Source of the DNA: Conus ventricosus
Taxonomy: Eukaryota > Mollusca > Gastropoda > Neogastropoda > Conidae
Direction of reading: 5' to 3'
Assembly (NCBI GenBank): GCA_018398815.1
Contig: CM031604.1
Span: forward strand, 53,713,377-53,777,376
DNA: 64,000 nucleotides
Positions 1 to 10,856 of this stretch are shown here, piece by piece. The stretch's first letter is position 1. Each line of letters begins with the position of its first letter. The notes under the pieces are model-generated. The model ran no database searches. It saw only the letters and a list, made by a program, of their open reading frames with translations, and was not told the origin of the DNA. The translations under genes were made by a program, and so were the position numbers.

Positions 1-1419
1 TCGTGTCGTTCCCATGATGCGTCAACGCTCACGGCTATACGCGTTGCACGTGCATTGCATGGTTGGCGTGGCAAGAAAACCGGTTGGAAAATCTCCACCC
101 CGGCGGCAGAGGCGAACGAAGGCACAGGTCTGTTGCCGTTTATTATCAAGATACGAAAGAAAATGAAAGATTTTTGCAGAAAGCCCTTCGGCGTTTGTGC
201 ACGAGTTGAAAACACACCAGTCAACGTCCGTCAATGTTTCCGTGTGGTTTAGGACATTCCACACCAACCGAGGTCAATATTGAGACTGCGCGAAACAAGA
301 AAAAGGACACCGGGACAAACCTCAAATTTACGGTCTGCTCATCCAAAACCCCATTAGATAACCACCTCGCTGACAGAGAGCATGTAATGGTTGAAATATG
401 CCAACTCGTGTGTTTGTCGGCAAATTGTGAAACATTCAAGGCGTTCGCTCATCAAATTCATTCCAGTCGTTGACGAAAAGGAAACGCAACGGACGACAGC
501 GAGTGAAAGTCGAAAGAGGAGGGCCTGTAACTTGAAGTTCGTCCGAAACAGAGCTGTGCGCCTGCTGTCACGGGAACCATGTTACGCAGGAAGCTGTGAC
601 TTGATTGCCGAGACACGACTACCGCTACAACAATATATATGGTAAGTTTCGATGATTGAAAAGATCTCCTTTCGTATCCCCTTCTTGTACAAGAGCTTGT
701 CATCAAAGGTCTCCGTCAGTTTACAGAAAACAAGACAAGATTTTTGTGGAACCCCCCCCCCCCCCCCCTCTTTCTGTGTGTGTCTGAAAGCCTTCCTCCG
801 TTCAAGATAACGTGTGTTTTTTTTTGTCTGCCTAGTGTCTTTGGCATCGTGGAATGCTATGATTTTCAAACGGAGCGGAAATGTAAGACTTAAAGATGTC
901 GGCCTCAGCATTCGACAGAAAGAAATTCTTGTACAGAAAAAAGGGAGTGGGAGGGGATATGAAAGGAATTTTTTGGCCCGCAAAATCGAGTTAATCACTT
1001 TAAGTAATTGAGCGACATTAGTAGCTTGCTTAAATCAATGTTGAAAACGCTGGCGCAGATATGTCGGGACAAGATTTCCATTCGTACCCCTCCTCTCCCA
1101 CTCTCAGACTGAAAGCCTTTCCCCGTCCAAAATAAAGTTTTGTTTGTTTGTTTTTTGGTCTGACTAGTGTCTTTGGCATTGTGGAAATGAACACCATCCT
1201 TCCATTCAATTCAGTTTATTGTCCTATTACAAAAGGAAAATTGCTTTGCAGTGATCATAACATTCAAAAATATTAAAAAGCATTCATAGGTAAACTATGA
1301 AATGTTAATATTAATGAATATAGACGCACCCATTATTACATCACACAATCCACCCCACCTGCATGCATCTGAAGAACTGCGCACGCACGCACGCACGCAC
1401 ACAACACGCACACACCACG

Positions 1420-1455
<36 letters not shown>

Positions 1456-1523
1456 TACACACACACACACACACGCGCGCGCGGGCGCTTCCACATGCAC
1501 ACACACACCCATGCACTCATACG

Positions 1524-1566
<43 letters not shown>

Positions 1567-2039
1567 TAATTAAAAACTAAATTGTAGAGAAAGTGAGGAC
1601 GAATAATAACAATAAATCCTTCACTAAAAGCCTTTTACGTCTTGGAGAGCCCCCCCCCCCCCCCCCCCCCCCCCCCGCACTCTCTCCTAAATGGGTCATT
1701 CAGATTCTTTCGATCTTGCCAACACAACATGCAGTGACCCGGAACTGTGACCTTGGGTGTGTGCTTACTACCGTTCCATCATTGGTGAATGGTATCACCG
1801 TTTCTGTATATACCCAGCATCAGTAGCCCTGTTTCAACTACGTTTTTAAGAAAGCGATGGCACTCGAATGAGGATATGAAAAGGGCTGAATGAAGAGGGT
1901 ATGAACTGTATTGTAGATGCTGAGTATATTATTTACCGTTATAATTCTATGTAGGCCCATATAAACGTCATCAGTTTCCTTGAGCCTATTTTGAAAAAAA
2001 AAACATTGATAAAGCTCCGCAAGAAACGTTGACAAACGA
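1..2039. other. No recognisable gene; intergenic with simple repeats
   Basis: Short open frames on both strands overlap one another and resemble no family I know. The stretch holds a C-run near 753-770, a CA/CG-rich microsatellite followed by a GA run (about 1,376-1,563) and a second C-run near 1,650-1,677. Two near-identical phrases containing 'gtctttggcat' (about 835 and 1,169), each followed closely by 'gtggaa', suggest a small dispersed or tandem repeat, but I could not define its ends. Confidence 0.6.
1376..1563. repeat. CA/CG microsatellite followed by (GA)n
   Basis: CACG and CA units pass through a short GCGCGC stretch and end in an uninterrupted GA run. Open frames of 60-90 codons on both strands here are translations of the repeat (Thr-His, Cys-Val, Arg-Glu) and are not genes. 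Confidence 0.95.
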
Positions 2040-2095
2040 ATCAGAGGACAAAACACGACGCGTTTCGACCTGCTATGTCTTCTTTAGGCAAGACA
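2040..2095 (-). ncRNA. Hammerhead-ribozyme-like core in a dispersed repeat (copy 1, minus strand)
   Basis: On the minus strand the sequence reads CTAAAGA (2,087-2,081), a short pairable GAC...GTC stem, then GAAA (2,066-2,063), CGCG and TC. The hammerhead core is CUGANGA - stem II - GAAA - stem III - UH, so one core base differs (A for G). A second copy at 5,895-5,942 has the intact CTGAAGA. The flanks of the two copies also match (TGTCCC upstream; CGTGT followed by TTGTC downstream), so they belong to one repeat family. Minimal hammerheads are known in Penelope-like retroelements and I infer that origin. Self-cleavage is not shown; the stem I pairing I can see is weak. Confidence 0.35.
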
Positions 2096-2519
2096 CACAA
2101 CACTCGGGACAACGAAAATGAACGAGCAATCAATAACCTGTCTTCACCCAATTCGGCGCAAGAAGAAATAACACCAAGCACTACCAGCAAAGAAAGCGAT
2201 GGGCGCGCGACCAAGGTTAGCCTATATAATATTTTTTATTTTTAGTTCTGTGCGCAGGTCAGTCTATATAATAATTAATGTATCCCTTTTAGAAAAGAAT
2301 GCATGAGATCATTGACTGGAGGGAGTGAATGGAAATTCAACATTTAAAATAAAAATGAAGGAAACGTTTGGCTGATTGTTCAGTCAGTTGATGACTTAGT
2401 TTGCTCGTAAGTGGGGCTGTTTTCCGTTTGGTCATTTCCCGGCTATAAGCCAACTCCCGTGTCGGCGATCGTGTAGGCGGGCGAGACAACGCTGCAGTTC
2501 AGAAATGGTTTCAAGCGGG

Positions 2520-2670
2520 CAAATCCTCTCTCTGTCTCTGTCTTTCTCTCTGTCTCTCTCTGTCTCTGTCTCTCTCTGTGTTGTTGTAGTCGTTGTATTG
2601 GGTCTGGGAATGTTCTCTGTTTGTCGGGATTTATCTTTTGCTTTAAGGCGCGGACCGATGTGATAGCGAT

Positions 2671-2731
<61 letters not shown>

Positions 2732-3194
2732 CATTCATCTTCATCCATTTGATGGCCATTATCAAGTTATTACTTTGCCATTTCATGGGTTGCGTATGTA
2801 GACGGAAACCTCGACGTGAAAGAAAATGACCTGGGACAATCGGAACATTCAAATTTGCAACATATTCTACTTGGATTTTATTCACAGGCTTCTACTATTC
2901 CCTCCCCCTCGTACCCCCTCCCTCCCCATACACATATCCCAGAATGTCACTGGAACTGTGTATCTCCATGCCTGTTTCTTTGTCTCTTTGCCTGCCTGCC
3001 TGCCTGTCTGTCTGTCTCTTTGTTTCTTTGTCTGCCTGTCTATTTCTCTGCCTATCTGCCTGCCTGTCCGTCCATCTGTCTGTCTCTTTGCCTGCCTGCC
3101 TGCCTGTGTCTCTTTGTCTGCCTGCCTGTTCCGTTCTTCCGTCTGTCTCTTTGCCTGCCTGCCTGTCAGCCTGTCTGTCCGTCTGTCTGCCTGC

Positions 3195-3247
<53 letters not shown>

Positions 3248-3815
3248 CCCCATGTCTTCCTGGAGCTATATTCTAAGGCAGGTTCTGTTTGTATAGACCC
3301 GTCTTTGTTCTCTACGATATTTTTGGTGAATGTACTGTTGCCATGTATGTAATCCTTTTCCTCCCCCCTTTTCTTTTTTCCACGACTTCCTCTCCCTCTA
3401 TCTCTCCCCCTCTCTCTCTCCCCTCTCTCCCTCCCCCTCTCTCTCAGTGCCATATGTTCATTGGAAAGTATTGGGGAGGAGAGAGAGAGAGAGAGAGAGA
3501 GAGAGTGCACGTTCTGAAATGGACTTTACGTATGAACATGTTGATATATGATAATGAACGTCTATCATAATTCTTGCTAAATTTATGATTGGCTTAAATT
3601 TGCCTAAAAATCATACACATTATTGAGGTCTAAACCTAGATGTGAAAAAAGTCAACTTGTGTTGCTGATTCCTTTTTTTTTTACCTCATAAAAAAGTTCG
3701 TTCTGTTGGTCGTTTTCTGTCCACTCTGTATTCTAAATGCCCCTTAGTTCTTCCACTTATTATACCCCCTCTCTGTCTGTCTGTCTGTCTTTCTCTGTCT
3801 CTGTCTCTCTCTGTC

Positions 3816-3870
<55 letters not shown>
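2520..3870. repeat. Cluster of pyrimidine microsatellites
   Basis: Separate CT runs (about 2,527-2,580 and 2,671-2,728), a CTGC/CTGT/TTTG tetranucleotide field ending in (TG)n (about 2,985-3,246), CT-rich sequence with a GA run (about 3,400-3,506) and a second TCTG/CT field (3,770-3,870). The long open frames over this stretch are repeat translations such as Cys-Leu-Pro and Arg-Gln-Thr. I see no gene in the unique sequence between the runs. Confidence 0.9.
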
Positions 3871-3930
3871 TCCTCTCCAAAAATAATTGTTTTTTTCACC
3901 CTTCAGCCCCATGGACTATGACATATGACG

Positions 3931-4601
3931 CTATTTGGGAGAGGAAAGAGGAGGGGGGGGGGGGGGGGGGTTGTGTAGGGGGAGGTGTGTGTGTGTGTGA
4001 TATGATAGGGTTGTGTGTCTAGTTTATTGGGATGGTGTGATATCTTTGTGACGGTTGTGGTAATGGTGGATTGATAATAATGGTAAGGGGGAAAAGGGGG
4101 GGGGGGGGGACTGAGGAAGAAAAAAAAAGGGTTTAGGTGAATAAAATAAATGATTTATGATTTCGTTGGGTGATGAAAGAGGTAGTGGTAGTTATGCGTG
4201 GCTAGTTGTGAAGGTGTGTGGGTAATGTTAGGGAGGGAAGGGGATGGAAGATAAAAAGATAAATGGGTGATAAGGTATGATCGGGGGGGGGGGGGGGGGG
4301 GGTTGAGGTGGGAAAAAAAAAGAAAAAAAGAAAAAGGAATGGGGGGGGGGGGGAGGAGGGTAATGTTTGTGGGGGGGGGGGGGGGGGCAGGGAAGGGGGG
4401 CAAGAGGAGAGCTCATATCTCTTCATCCACTATGGGGTGGGGGGTGGGGGTGGGAGGTTCATATAAATGGTGTTGTTTAAAAAAGTGAACAATGCTGTGG
4501 GATGTTCATTGCAACAGGTGAAATAATGTGTTGGCATCAATATGCTGATGTTTGTTGAGAGAAGATAGCAGTGATCAATGAAAAGCAGGGTATCATGTGT
4601 T

Positions 4602-4648
<47 letters not shown>

Positions 4649-4763
4649 GGTGGGGGGATGGGGGACCACATATAAACATTGTTCTGGGTGAGTTAAGATC
4701 ATGTGATCATAGTGAGACTAACTGTGGAGAGTTTTCGCACACATATTTACTCACACATACACT

Positions 4764-4803
<40 letters not shown>

Positions 4804-5069
4804 TAAAAAAAAATTATCATCAATCAGTCACTGATAGGTGATGATCATATGAAATCAATGGTAGTGTACACTACCATTGATTTCATATGATCATCACCTA
4901 TCAGTGACTGATTGATGATAATAATAATTTTTTTTAAAGTGTGTGTTAGTGTGAATGAGTGTATGTGCGAGTAAATATGTGTGTGAAAACTCTCCACAGT
5001 TAGTCTCACTATGATCACATGATCTTAACTCACCAGAACAATGTTTATATGTGGTCCCCCATCCCCCCA

Positions 5070-5141
<72 letters not shown>

Positions 5142-5766
5142 AACACATGATACCCTGTTTTTCATTGATCACTGCTATCTTCTCTCAACAAACATCAGCA
5201 TATTGATGCCAACACATTATTTCACCTGTTGCAATGAACATTACCCCACAGCATTGTTCACTTTTTTAAACACCATTTATATGAACCTCCCACCCCCACT
5301 CCCCCCCCCATAGTGGATGAAGAGATATGAGCTCTCCTTCTCTTGCCCCCCTTCCCTCCCCCCCCCCCCAAACAAAGTTACTCTCCTCCCCCCCATTCCC
5401 CCCCCCCCTTTTTTTTTTTCCACCTCACCCCCCCCCCCACCCCCGATCATACCTTATCACCCATTTATCTTCCATCCCCTTCCCTCCCTAAACATTACCC
5501 ACACACCTTCACAACTACCCACGCATAACTACCACTACCTCTTTCATCACCCAACGAAATCATTTATTTTATTCACCTAAACCCTTTTTTTCCCCCTCAG
5601 TCCCCCCCCTTTTCCCCCTTACCATTATTATCAATCCACCATTACCACAACCGTCACAAAGATATCACACCATCCCAATAAACTAGACGCACAACCCTAT
5701 CATATCACACACACACACCTCCCCTACACAACCCCCCCCCCCCCTCCTTTTCCTCTCCCCTAATCC
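3931..5766. repeat. Large spacer-free inverted repeat (palindrome), centre 4,867/4,868
   Basis: The left arm (about 3,931-4,867) and right arm (4,868-5,766) are reverse complements. The inner 50 or so bases of each arm match exactly, with no spacer, around GTAGTGT|ACACTAC. Outward, the arms stay collinear for about 0.9 kb and differ mainly in lengths of poly-G/poly-C, poly-A and CA/TG runs. No gene lies in either arm. It could be a true palindrome or a fold-back artefact of library or assembly. The right end abuts the hammerhead-like repeat at 5.8 kb. Confidence 0.9.
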
Positions 5767-5894
5767 CCCATGTCATTTCCGCCTACCGGCTATTCTCCCC
5801 CCCACATGGACAACAGATGAGTCATTTTTCGTTCTTTTTTTTCGTTTTTCGTTCTTTGTTTGTACTGTCCCAAATGTTATATGCGATTTATTTT

Positions 5895-5942
5895 TTTCGC
5901 CTGAAGAAGACCCAAGTGGTTGAAATGCATCGTGTCTTGTCA
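5895..5942 (+). ncRNA. Hammerhead-ribozyme-like core in a dispersed repeat (copy 2, plus strand)
   Basis: CTGAAGA (5,901-5,907) matches the hammerhead box CUGANGA. GACC-CAAGT-GGTT can form stem II, GAAA follows at 5,922-5,925, TGCA could be a minimal stem III loop closed by A-U, and C at 5,931 would be the cleavage base. CGC before the core can pair with GTG after it (one wobble), so stem I looks short. The shared flanks with the minus-strand copy at 2,040-2,095 show a dispersed element, most likely Penelope-like. Activity is untested. Confidence 0.4.
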
Positions 5943-6683
5943 TGTGCTTTGTTAATGTCATTGGCGGTAAGAAACAAACTCTATTTTTAAATTTCAAATT
6001 ATTCCATCCCGATACCAACATTAATGATACCATCGATAATAATGATACTGATGATGCTGTTCGCTGATACGACGACTGATACCACTGCAACTACCACTAT
6101 CATTACTACTACTGTTACGCTAAAGAGAAAGGACACCGTCACCCTTTTGACCGATTTCATCACAGTTGCAAGATACTCTGAAATAAATGAAAAAAATGTT
6201 CTTGACGGATGATACGTATACAGTGGGAGCAGTAGAGCGCTCCGTGTGTAAGCTAAAATGTAAGTAAATCTAGTAGAATTTTACATATTGTCTGCCCGCA
6301 GTGCCAAATGCATTTTCCAAATGGAAATGAAAACAGCCCTTTTAATATTACAGTGCTTTGTTGGAGGTTAGTTCAGAGAACGGTCTTACTTCTTCCGGGA
6401 GTCAGAAGGAAATTACACTATGTAGCTCGAGTTACTGTTTTGAACTGATCGCTGAGCTTGCAGGCATCACAAGACGATTAGACGCAAGTAACTGTGTTCT
6501 GATTGAGGGCTATACAACTCATCTTTTAGCCTGTTTACAGCGCGGCCCAGCGATGAAATAATCTGAATTTAACAAACTTCTTTTTAATGTTGTGATTACA
6601 GATATTTTTGTCGTCGTCCATTTTTTTGTATTTTGTTCCAGTGGTTCACTATTATATGACATGTTCCAGCGTATGTGTGTATT

Positions 6684-6756
<73 letters not shown>

Positions 6757-7114
6757 TGTGTGTGTGTGTGTGTGTGGTGTGTGTGAAATAAGTGACGGTG
6801 ATATGGGTGGGTGGTTTAAATGACAAGTTATACAGTGTCATGTGAGCAGTTCTCGCTTTTCTGAATTCTTTAATGACACCCATGTCTCTCATACGTCATT
6901 ATTTGGGAATGAAACCCTAGTCAACTTGAAGATCAGTCCACAGTGCTTGAGAAATGAAGTTAAAAACAACACGTACAGGCTAAGGCAAACCGAGTAAAAC
7001 GACATGATCAGATAAAAGGCATCAAGAACGCTTGTCAGGTTTTGGTTTTATTAAGGATTGGAGTAACACAGCGCGCGCGGAACCAGGACAGACAAAATCA
7101 TGAAATGACCGGAA

Positions 7115-7133
7115 GCTCTTGCTCTGTTGACAG
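7115..7133 (+). other. Likely 3' splice site just upstream of the gene A start
   Basis: A pyrimidine-rich run ending TCTGTTGACAG lies 20 bases before the ATG at 7,154. The same sequence precedes all four array copies that follow, and the divergent relative at 42.68 kb has CTGTTTACAG at a similar distance. Conservation of a CAG-ended pyrimidine tract in an otherwise diverged region suggests that a 5' untranslated exon is spliced on here. Confidence 0.45.
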
Positions 7134-7153
7134 CCACTGAAGAGATCAGTCCC

Positions 7154-8404
7154 ATGGCTTTGCCAAAGGTTGAGGCGCTGGAGTCACTCGCCCGCCAGCT
7201 TCACGAGCAGTTAAGGCTGCATGGCATCGAAGCAGCTCTTCATTATGTAAACACCTTCGTATATCCTGCCAGACGTAACTGTTCGGGACTTTTGTCCTTC
7301 GTTGGAGACTTCGCCAAACTGTTTGACCTGTTTCTAGGCGTGTGTGAGAAGATGAACCTGTACTCACCGCTTGTCGTCTCGTACTGTAGTGCAGGACCGA
7401 GGTGGGAATCAGCAGCAGAAGATAAAGGGTTCTCAGTCGCATTGCAGCTGCTGGACAAGAAGTCGGCAAAACTCTTCCTTGAGTATGCCTTGGAGAGGAA
7501 GGAGTGGATGTTTGCCTTGTTGATATTACATTCACGTCCATGGATGGAACCGTCATTTGCGTTGGAAACAATGACTCGCCACACCTACATGAACTCATAC
7601 TCGTTTCCTACTGCACAGATGTTGTTAAAACGTGTATCGATACGAGAGCATATTCTGTCAGAAATCATGGCATTTTTCATCAAAGTAGGTGACTTGTCAT
7701 CGTTTCAGTTTGTACTAAAAAACAATATATTTCCTCTGAATGAGGTGGTTGAAATTGGAACCAGCTACATAAAGGAAGACGCATATGACCTTGCACCGGT
7801 CTTAAGCATGATCTTGGACTCGTTCGACCGTGTTGGGCACGTGCGTTTCAGGGAGCTCAGAAACATGCTAGTGATGGCGCTGGAGAACGGCCTGTCCACA
7901 TACCACGCCGCTTTCACGGCCAGTCACTCGCTGAGCGACGTACAAAGTTCCTTGGAAACTGCTGCTATTCAGGGTCGTGTCGACATTGTACAACTTCTGT
8001 ACAGAACGGGAGCAACCACGAATGCAGAGGTGTTTGAGATTAAAAAAATTCTGGATGGTTTTCTGCCCGATTTACTGACAGTTGATGATGAAGAGGCCCA
8101 GAGATTGGAGGACATTCATAGATATCTGAGTTGTGCAGCACGTCGACCCCGACGACTGCAGGAGTTGTGCACCCTGCGCATCTCGCACGCGATTGGCTGT
8201 CGTAATCTGGTGGACCGAGATGCTGCCGTGAGCAACCTTTTTTCACTGTCGTCTGTGCCGCGTGAAGAGGCCGGTGACCATCCGTACTACACACTAAAAG
8301 ACAAAGTGCTTTTCACAGACGCCATGCTGGATTTTGAGCTTGGCACTTCACATCGTGCAAAAGATCGAGATCCGCATGTTTTCCTTTGGACATCAGGACA
8401 TTGA
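7154..8404 (+). CDS. Ankyrin/SOCS-box-like protein, array copy A (intact)
   Basis: This is a single-exon frame of 416 residues and the only uninterrupted member of the array. The start is the ATG at 7,154 (MALPKVEALE), conserved in every copy; the frame stays open a little further upstream but has no ATG there. Residues about 265-290 read like an ankyrin repeat (ETAAIQGRVDIVQLLYRTGA). Weaker helix-turn-helix repeats are suggested at about 104-128 and 168-201. The C-terminus resembles a SOCS box: a BC-box-like RRLQELCTLRISHAIG (about 333-348, L-x3-C-x3-I), an LFSLSSVP segment (362-369) where the Cullin box LPxP would be, and LKDKVLF (381-387). No signal peptide or membrane segment is seen. By analogy with ASB proteins it could be a substrate adaptor for an Elongin B/C-Cullin ubiquitin ligase. 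That function is inference; the residue before the BC-box leucine is Arg, not the usual small residue. Confidence 0.8.
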   Translation: MALPKVEALESLARQLHEQLRLHGIEAALHYVNTFVYPARRNCSGLLSFVGDFAKLFDLFLGVCEKMNLYSPLVVSYCSAGPRWESAAEDKGFSVALQLLDKKSAKLFLEYALERKEWMFALLILHSRPWMEPSFALETMTRHTYMNSYSFPTAQMLLKRVSIREHILSEIMAFFIKVGDLSSFQFVLKNNIFPLNEVVEIGTSYIKEDAYDLAPVLSMILDSFDRVGHVRFRELRNMLVMALENGLSTYHAAFTASHSLSDVQSSLETAAIQGRVDIVQLLYRTGATTNAEVFEIKKILDGFLPDLLTVDDEEAQRLEDIHRYLSCAARRPRRLQELCTLRISHAIGCRNLVDRDAAVSNLFSLSSVPREEAGDHPYYTLKDKVLFTDAMLDFELGTSHRAKDRDPHVFLWTSGH

Positions 8405-9420
8405 TGACTGCGACATTGAAAAAGAACTAGGAGCTGGCTAATTGCTAATCATATGGCTTTGTGGTAGTTTACTGCCGGGAATAACCTGAAGAACAGAAAA
8501 TATCTATCAGTTTTTTTTTCGTACACTAAAAGGAATTCAGAGAGTCCAAAACGCACAATCTGTATCACTGCAGACATCAAAATGCATTGGACTGATTAAC
8601 TTGAGATTGTCATTAGCTCCATGGTTGGATGCAGTTTAGGATACCCTTAATTGTGTCATTGCCTGTGTTTCACTTATTCATATTTTGATCGGTCTTGTAC
8701 GCAAAATATGTCACACAGCTTAGTACAACTGCTGTGTCACTGAATCAGCAACTGTCTTGTAATTTTTTCAGTTAGTGATTTTAGCAGCTCATTTTCACAT
8801 TTTACTTTGGGTTTTGCGTTTTTCATTGATTGTTAAATGCAGTCCTTACACTACAAATGAAAGCATGGGCATTGCCACAGCACAGCTATTTAAGTCGACA
8901 ACATTTTCAGTCTTACTGTCTTGTCAGCGCGTCTTTAATGGATTTATCTGGACTTTGTAACGACTGTAAAATCGCGAAGTATGAACAGTTCACTCAACCA
9001 ATAATCGCCATGACTCGCGCAGTATGCAAAAGGAGGCTACTCCAATTGTAAAGATTGCCATGAACCAGTGGTATATAAATGGAGGCTAACCTTGCTGTAA
9101 TATTTTGAGTATTTTGGAAATCCTGATATAGAATTACAAAAGTAAACCAATCGTGTATGAAAAGTCTCGTTTAAAATAGAACTGGTTTGTCTAACCAAGT
9201 CGTCAGATTTCCGTTCTATGATCGACATGAGCAGGGATCATGCCTTCACAATATCTTTAATGTCTGCAGTTCTCGATATGACAATGAACCATTGCGTTTT
9301 ACTTGAATTACAATTACTGCTTTTGATTTGTTTGCAAATATTTCTGACGATCAGCAGGTCTGTAGCTGAATTATTGTAAAAACAATTTCAGGATGACGCG
9401 TACTGGTATTCTTTTCCGAC

Positions 9421-9500
9421 CAGCCGTCGTGGCGCAGTGGTTTGCGTCGCAGATTCCTGACAGAGAGGTCTTGAGTTCGATTCCTATTAGAGCCACTCAT
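9421..9500 (+). mobile_element. tRNA-derived SINE head, unit 1
   Basis: A Pol III A box (TGGCGCAGTGG, 9,430-9,440) and B box (GAGTTCGATTCC, 9,473-9,484) are correctly spaced for a tRNA promoter, and the head ends in AGAGCCA. No good cloverleaf or anticodon is evident and a conserved body follows (to roughly 9.96 kb), so this is a SINE rather than a tRNA gene. Equivalent copies in units 2-4 show that it inserted before the duplications. Confidence 0.6.
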
Positions 9501-10856
9501 TTGTGGGATTTTTTTTTTTAGCTCTGGCCGTCTTTTACCTTAAGTTTGCTATGGGCTGGATTGAGACCGGAACCACACAGTCGTGTTTTACGTACTTGAT
9601 GCGTTTGAAAGTTTCGCTCAAATGGTTTGGACCAACCAAAAGCATGTCTCTGTCCCTCAGTTTCGCTGACACCACGATGTGTGATGACAGTAAGTGTTGA
9701 GTACAACGTTGCCATCAGTCTCAGACTGGAGTGGAAGCCAGTTTCGTCATCTTCGTCATTCTCGTGGATCAGCATGAAAAAAATGTTGTGGTCCTTCATG
9801 CTCCACTCTAAAAGTGACCCAAGTTTCGATTTCCTCTCCGGGTCTATGTCTTGAAGAGTTACTGTAGAGATTGCCAGTATTGGCAAGTCCGTGGATACTG
9901 TCAGGGGATGGACGTGATGGCGCCCTCCGGAGGTCTTGCCCTTTTGATTGATTATATCACATTTGCAGGTCCTCCAATATAACTAAAAAAAATGTATTGA
10001 TGGGTGATACATGTATAACGCAGCAATACGACGCTGTGTGTGTAAGCTAAAATGTTTGTATATCTAGTACAATTTCACATAACGTCTGCCTGCATTGCCA
10101 AGTGCATTTTCTAAATCACTGACAACGACCCTTTTGGAGATTAGTTCCAAGTACAGTCTTACTTCTTACGGAAATCAGAAGGAAATAACAGTACGTAGCA
10201 CCAGTATCTGATTTGAACAAACTTGCAGGGATCTGAATAGGAATGGACACAAGTGGCTGCATTCTGAGTGGGGGCTATACAACATATCTTTCAGCCTGTT
10301 CACTGCGTTTGTCATTGTAGAAACATATCTGTGGTGAAGTAATAATCAGAATGTGACAAAATTCTTTGTATGATATTTGATTACATATATTTTTTTGTTT
10401 GCGTTCCGTTTTTTGTATCGGTAGGTCATGGTTAAATGACATCTTGCCATGTATGTATGTAGGAATATATGGGCCGGATGGATGGATAATTGGATGGTGA
10501 TACGGGGGGATGGTTTATATGATTACATAATGTCATGTGAACAGTTTGCGTTTTTCTGAATTCTTTAATGATAGCCGTCTCTCCCGTTTCATGTCATGAT
10601 TTAAGAACGAAACCCTATTCAAGATGGCTATCAATCCACGGTGTTTGAGAACTGTAATTAAACAACAAACTAATACAGGCTATGGCAAACTGGCTTAATC
10701 CAAACTATTAGATAAAAGACATGAAGAACGCTTGTGAGTTTCTATAGTTTCGTTTTAAGGATTGGAGTAGTACGGAAAGCACAGAACGAAGACAGACAAA
10801 ATCATGAAATGACCGGAAGCTCTTACTCTGTTGACAGCCACCGAAGAGATCAGTCC

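Larger units (their letters stand above)
6180..9979 (+). repeat. Tandem unit 1 (gene copy A plus SINE)
   Basis: The unit starts near the phrase 'gtgtgtaagctaaaatg', which recurs in variant form near 10,039, 13,819, 17,138 and 20,939. It comprises about 1 kb upstream sequence, the intact gene, about 1 kb of 3' flank, a tRNA-headed SINE and a conserved 0.5 kb tail. Unit 1 alone has a CT/GT microsatellite (about 6,685-6,777) in its upstream part. Apart from gene and SINE I see nothing coding in the flanks. Confidence 0.85.

Noticed and set aside
2075..2215. 47-codon open stretch from ATG to a GT donor (AAG|GTTAGC), a possible first exon
   Set aside because: It overlaps the minus-strand hammerhead-like repeat, and its sequence is shared with the repeat copy at 5.8 kb, so it is repeat DNA.
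7127..7153. Upstream extension of gene A to a TTG codon
   Set aside because: Eukaryotic gene with a conserved ATG at 7,154 in every copy; the upstream codons overlap a probable splice acceptor.
9421..9495. A functional tRNA gene
   Set aside because: Pol III boxes are present but there is no clear cloverleaf or anticodon, and it is followed by a conserved body and repeated in four units, as expected for a SINE.
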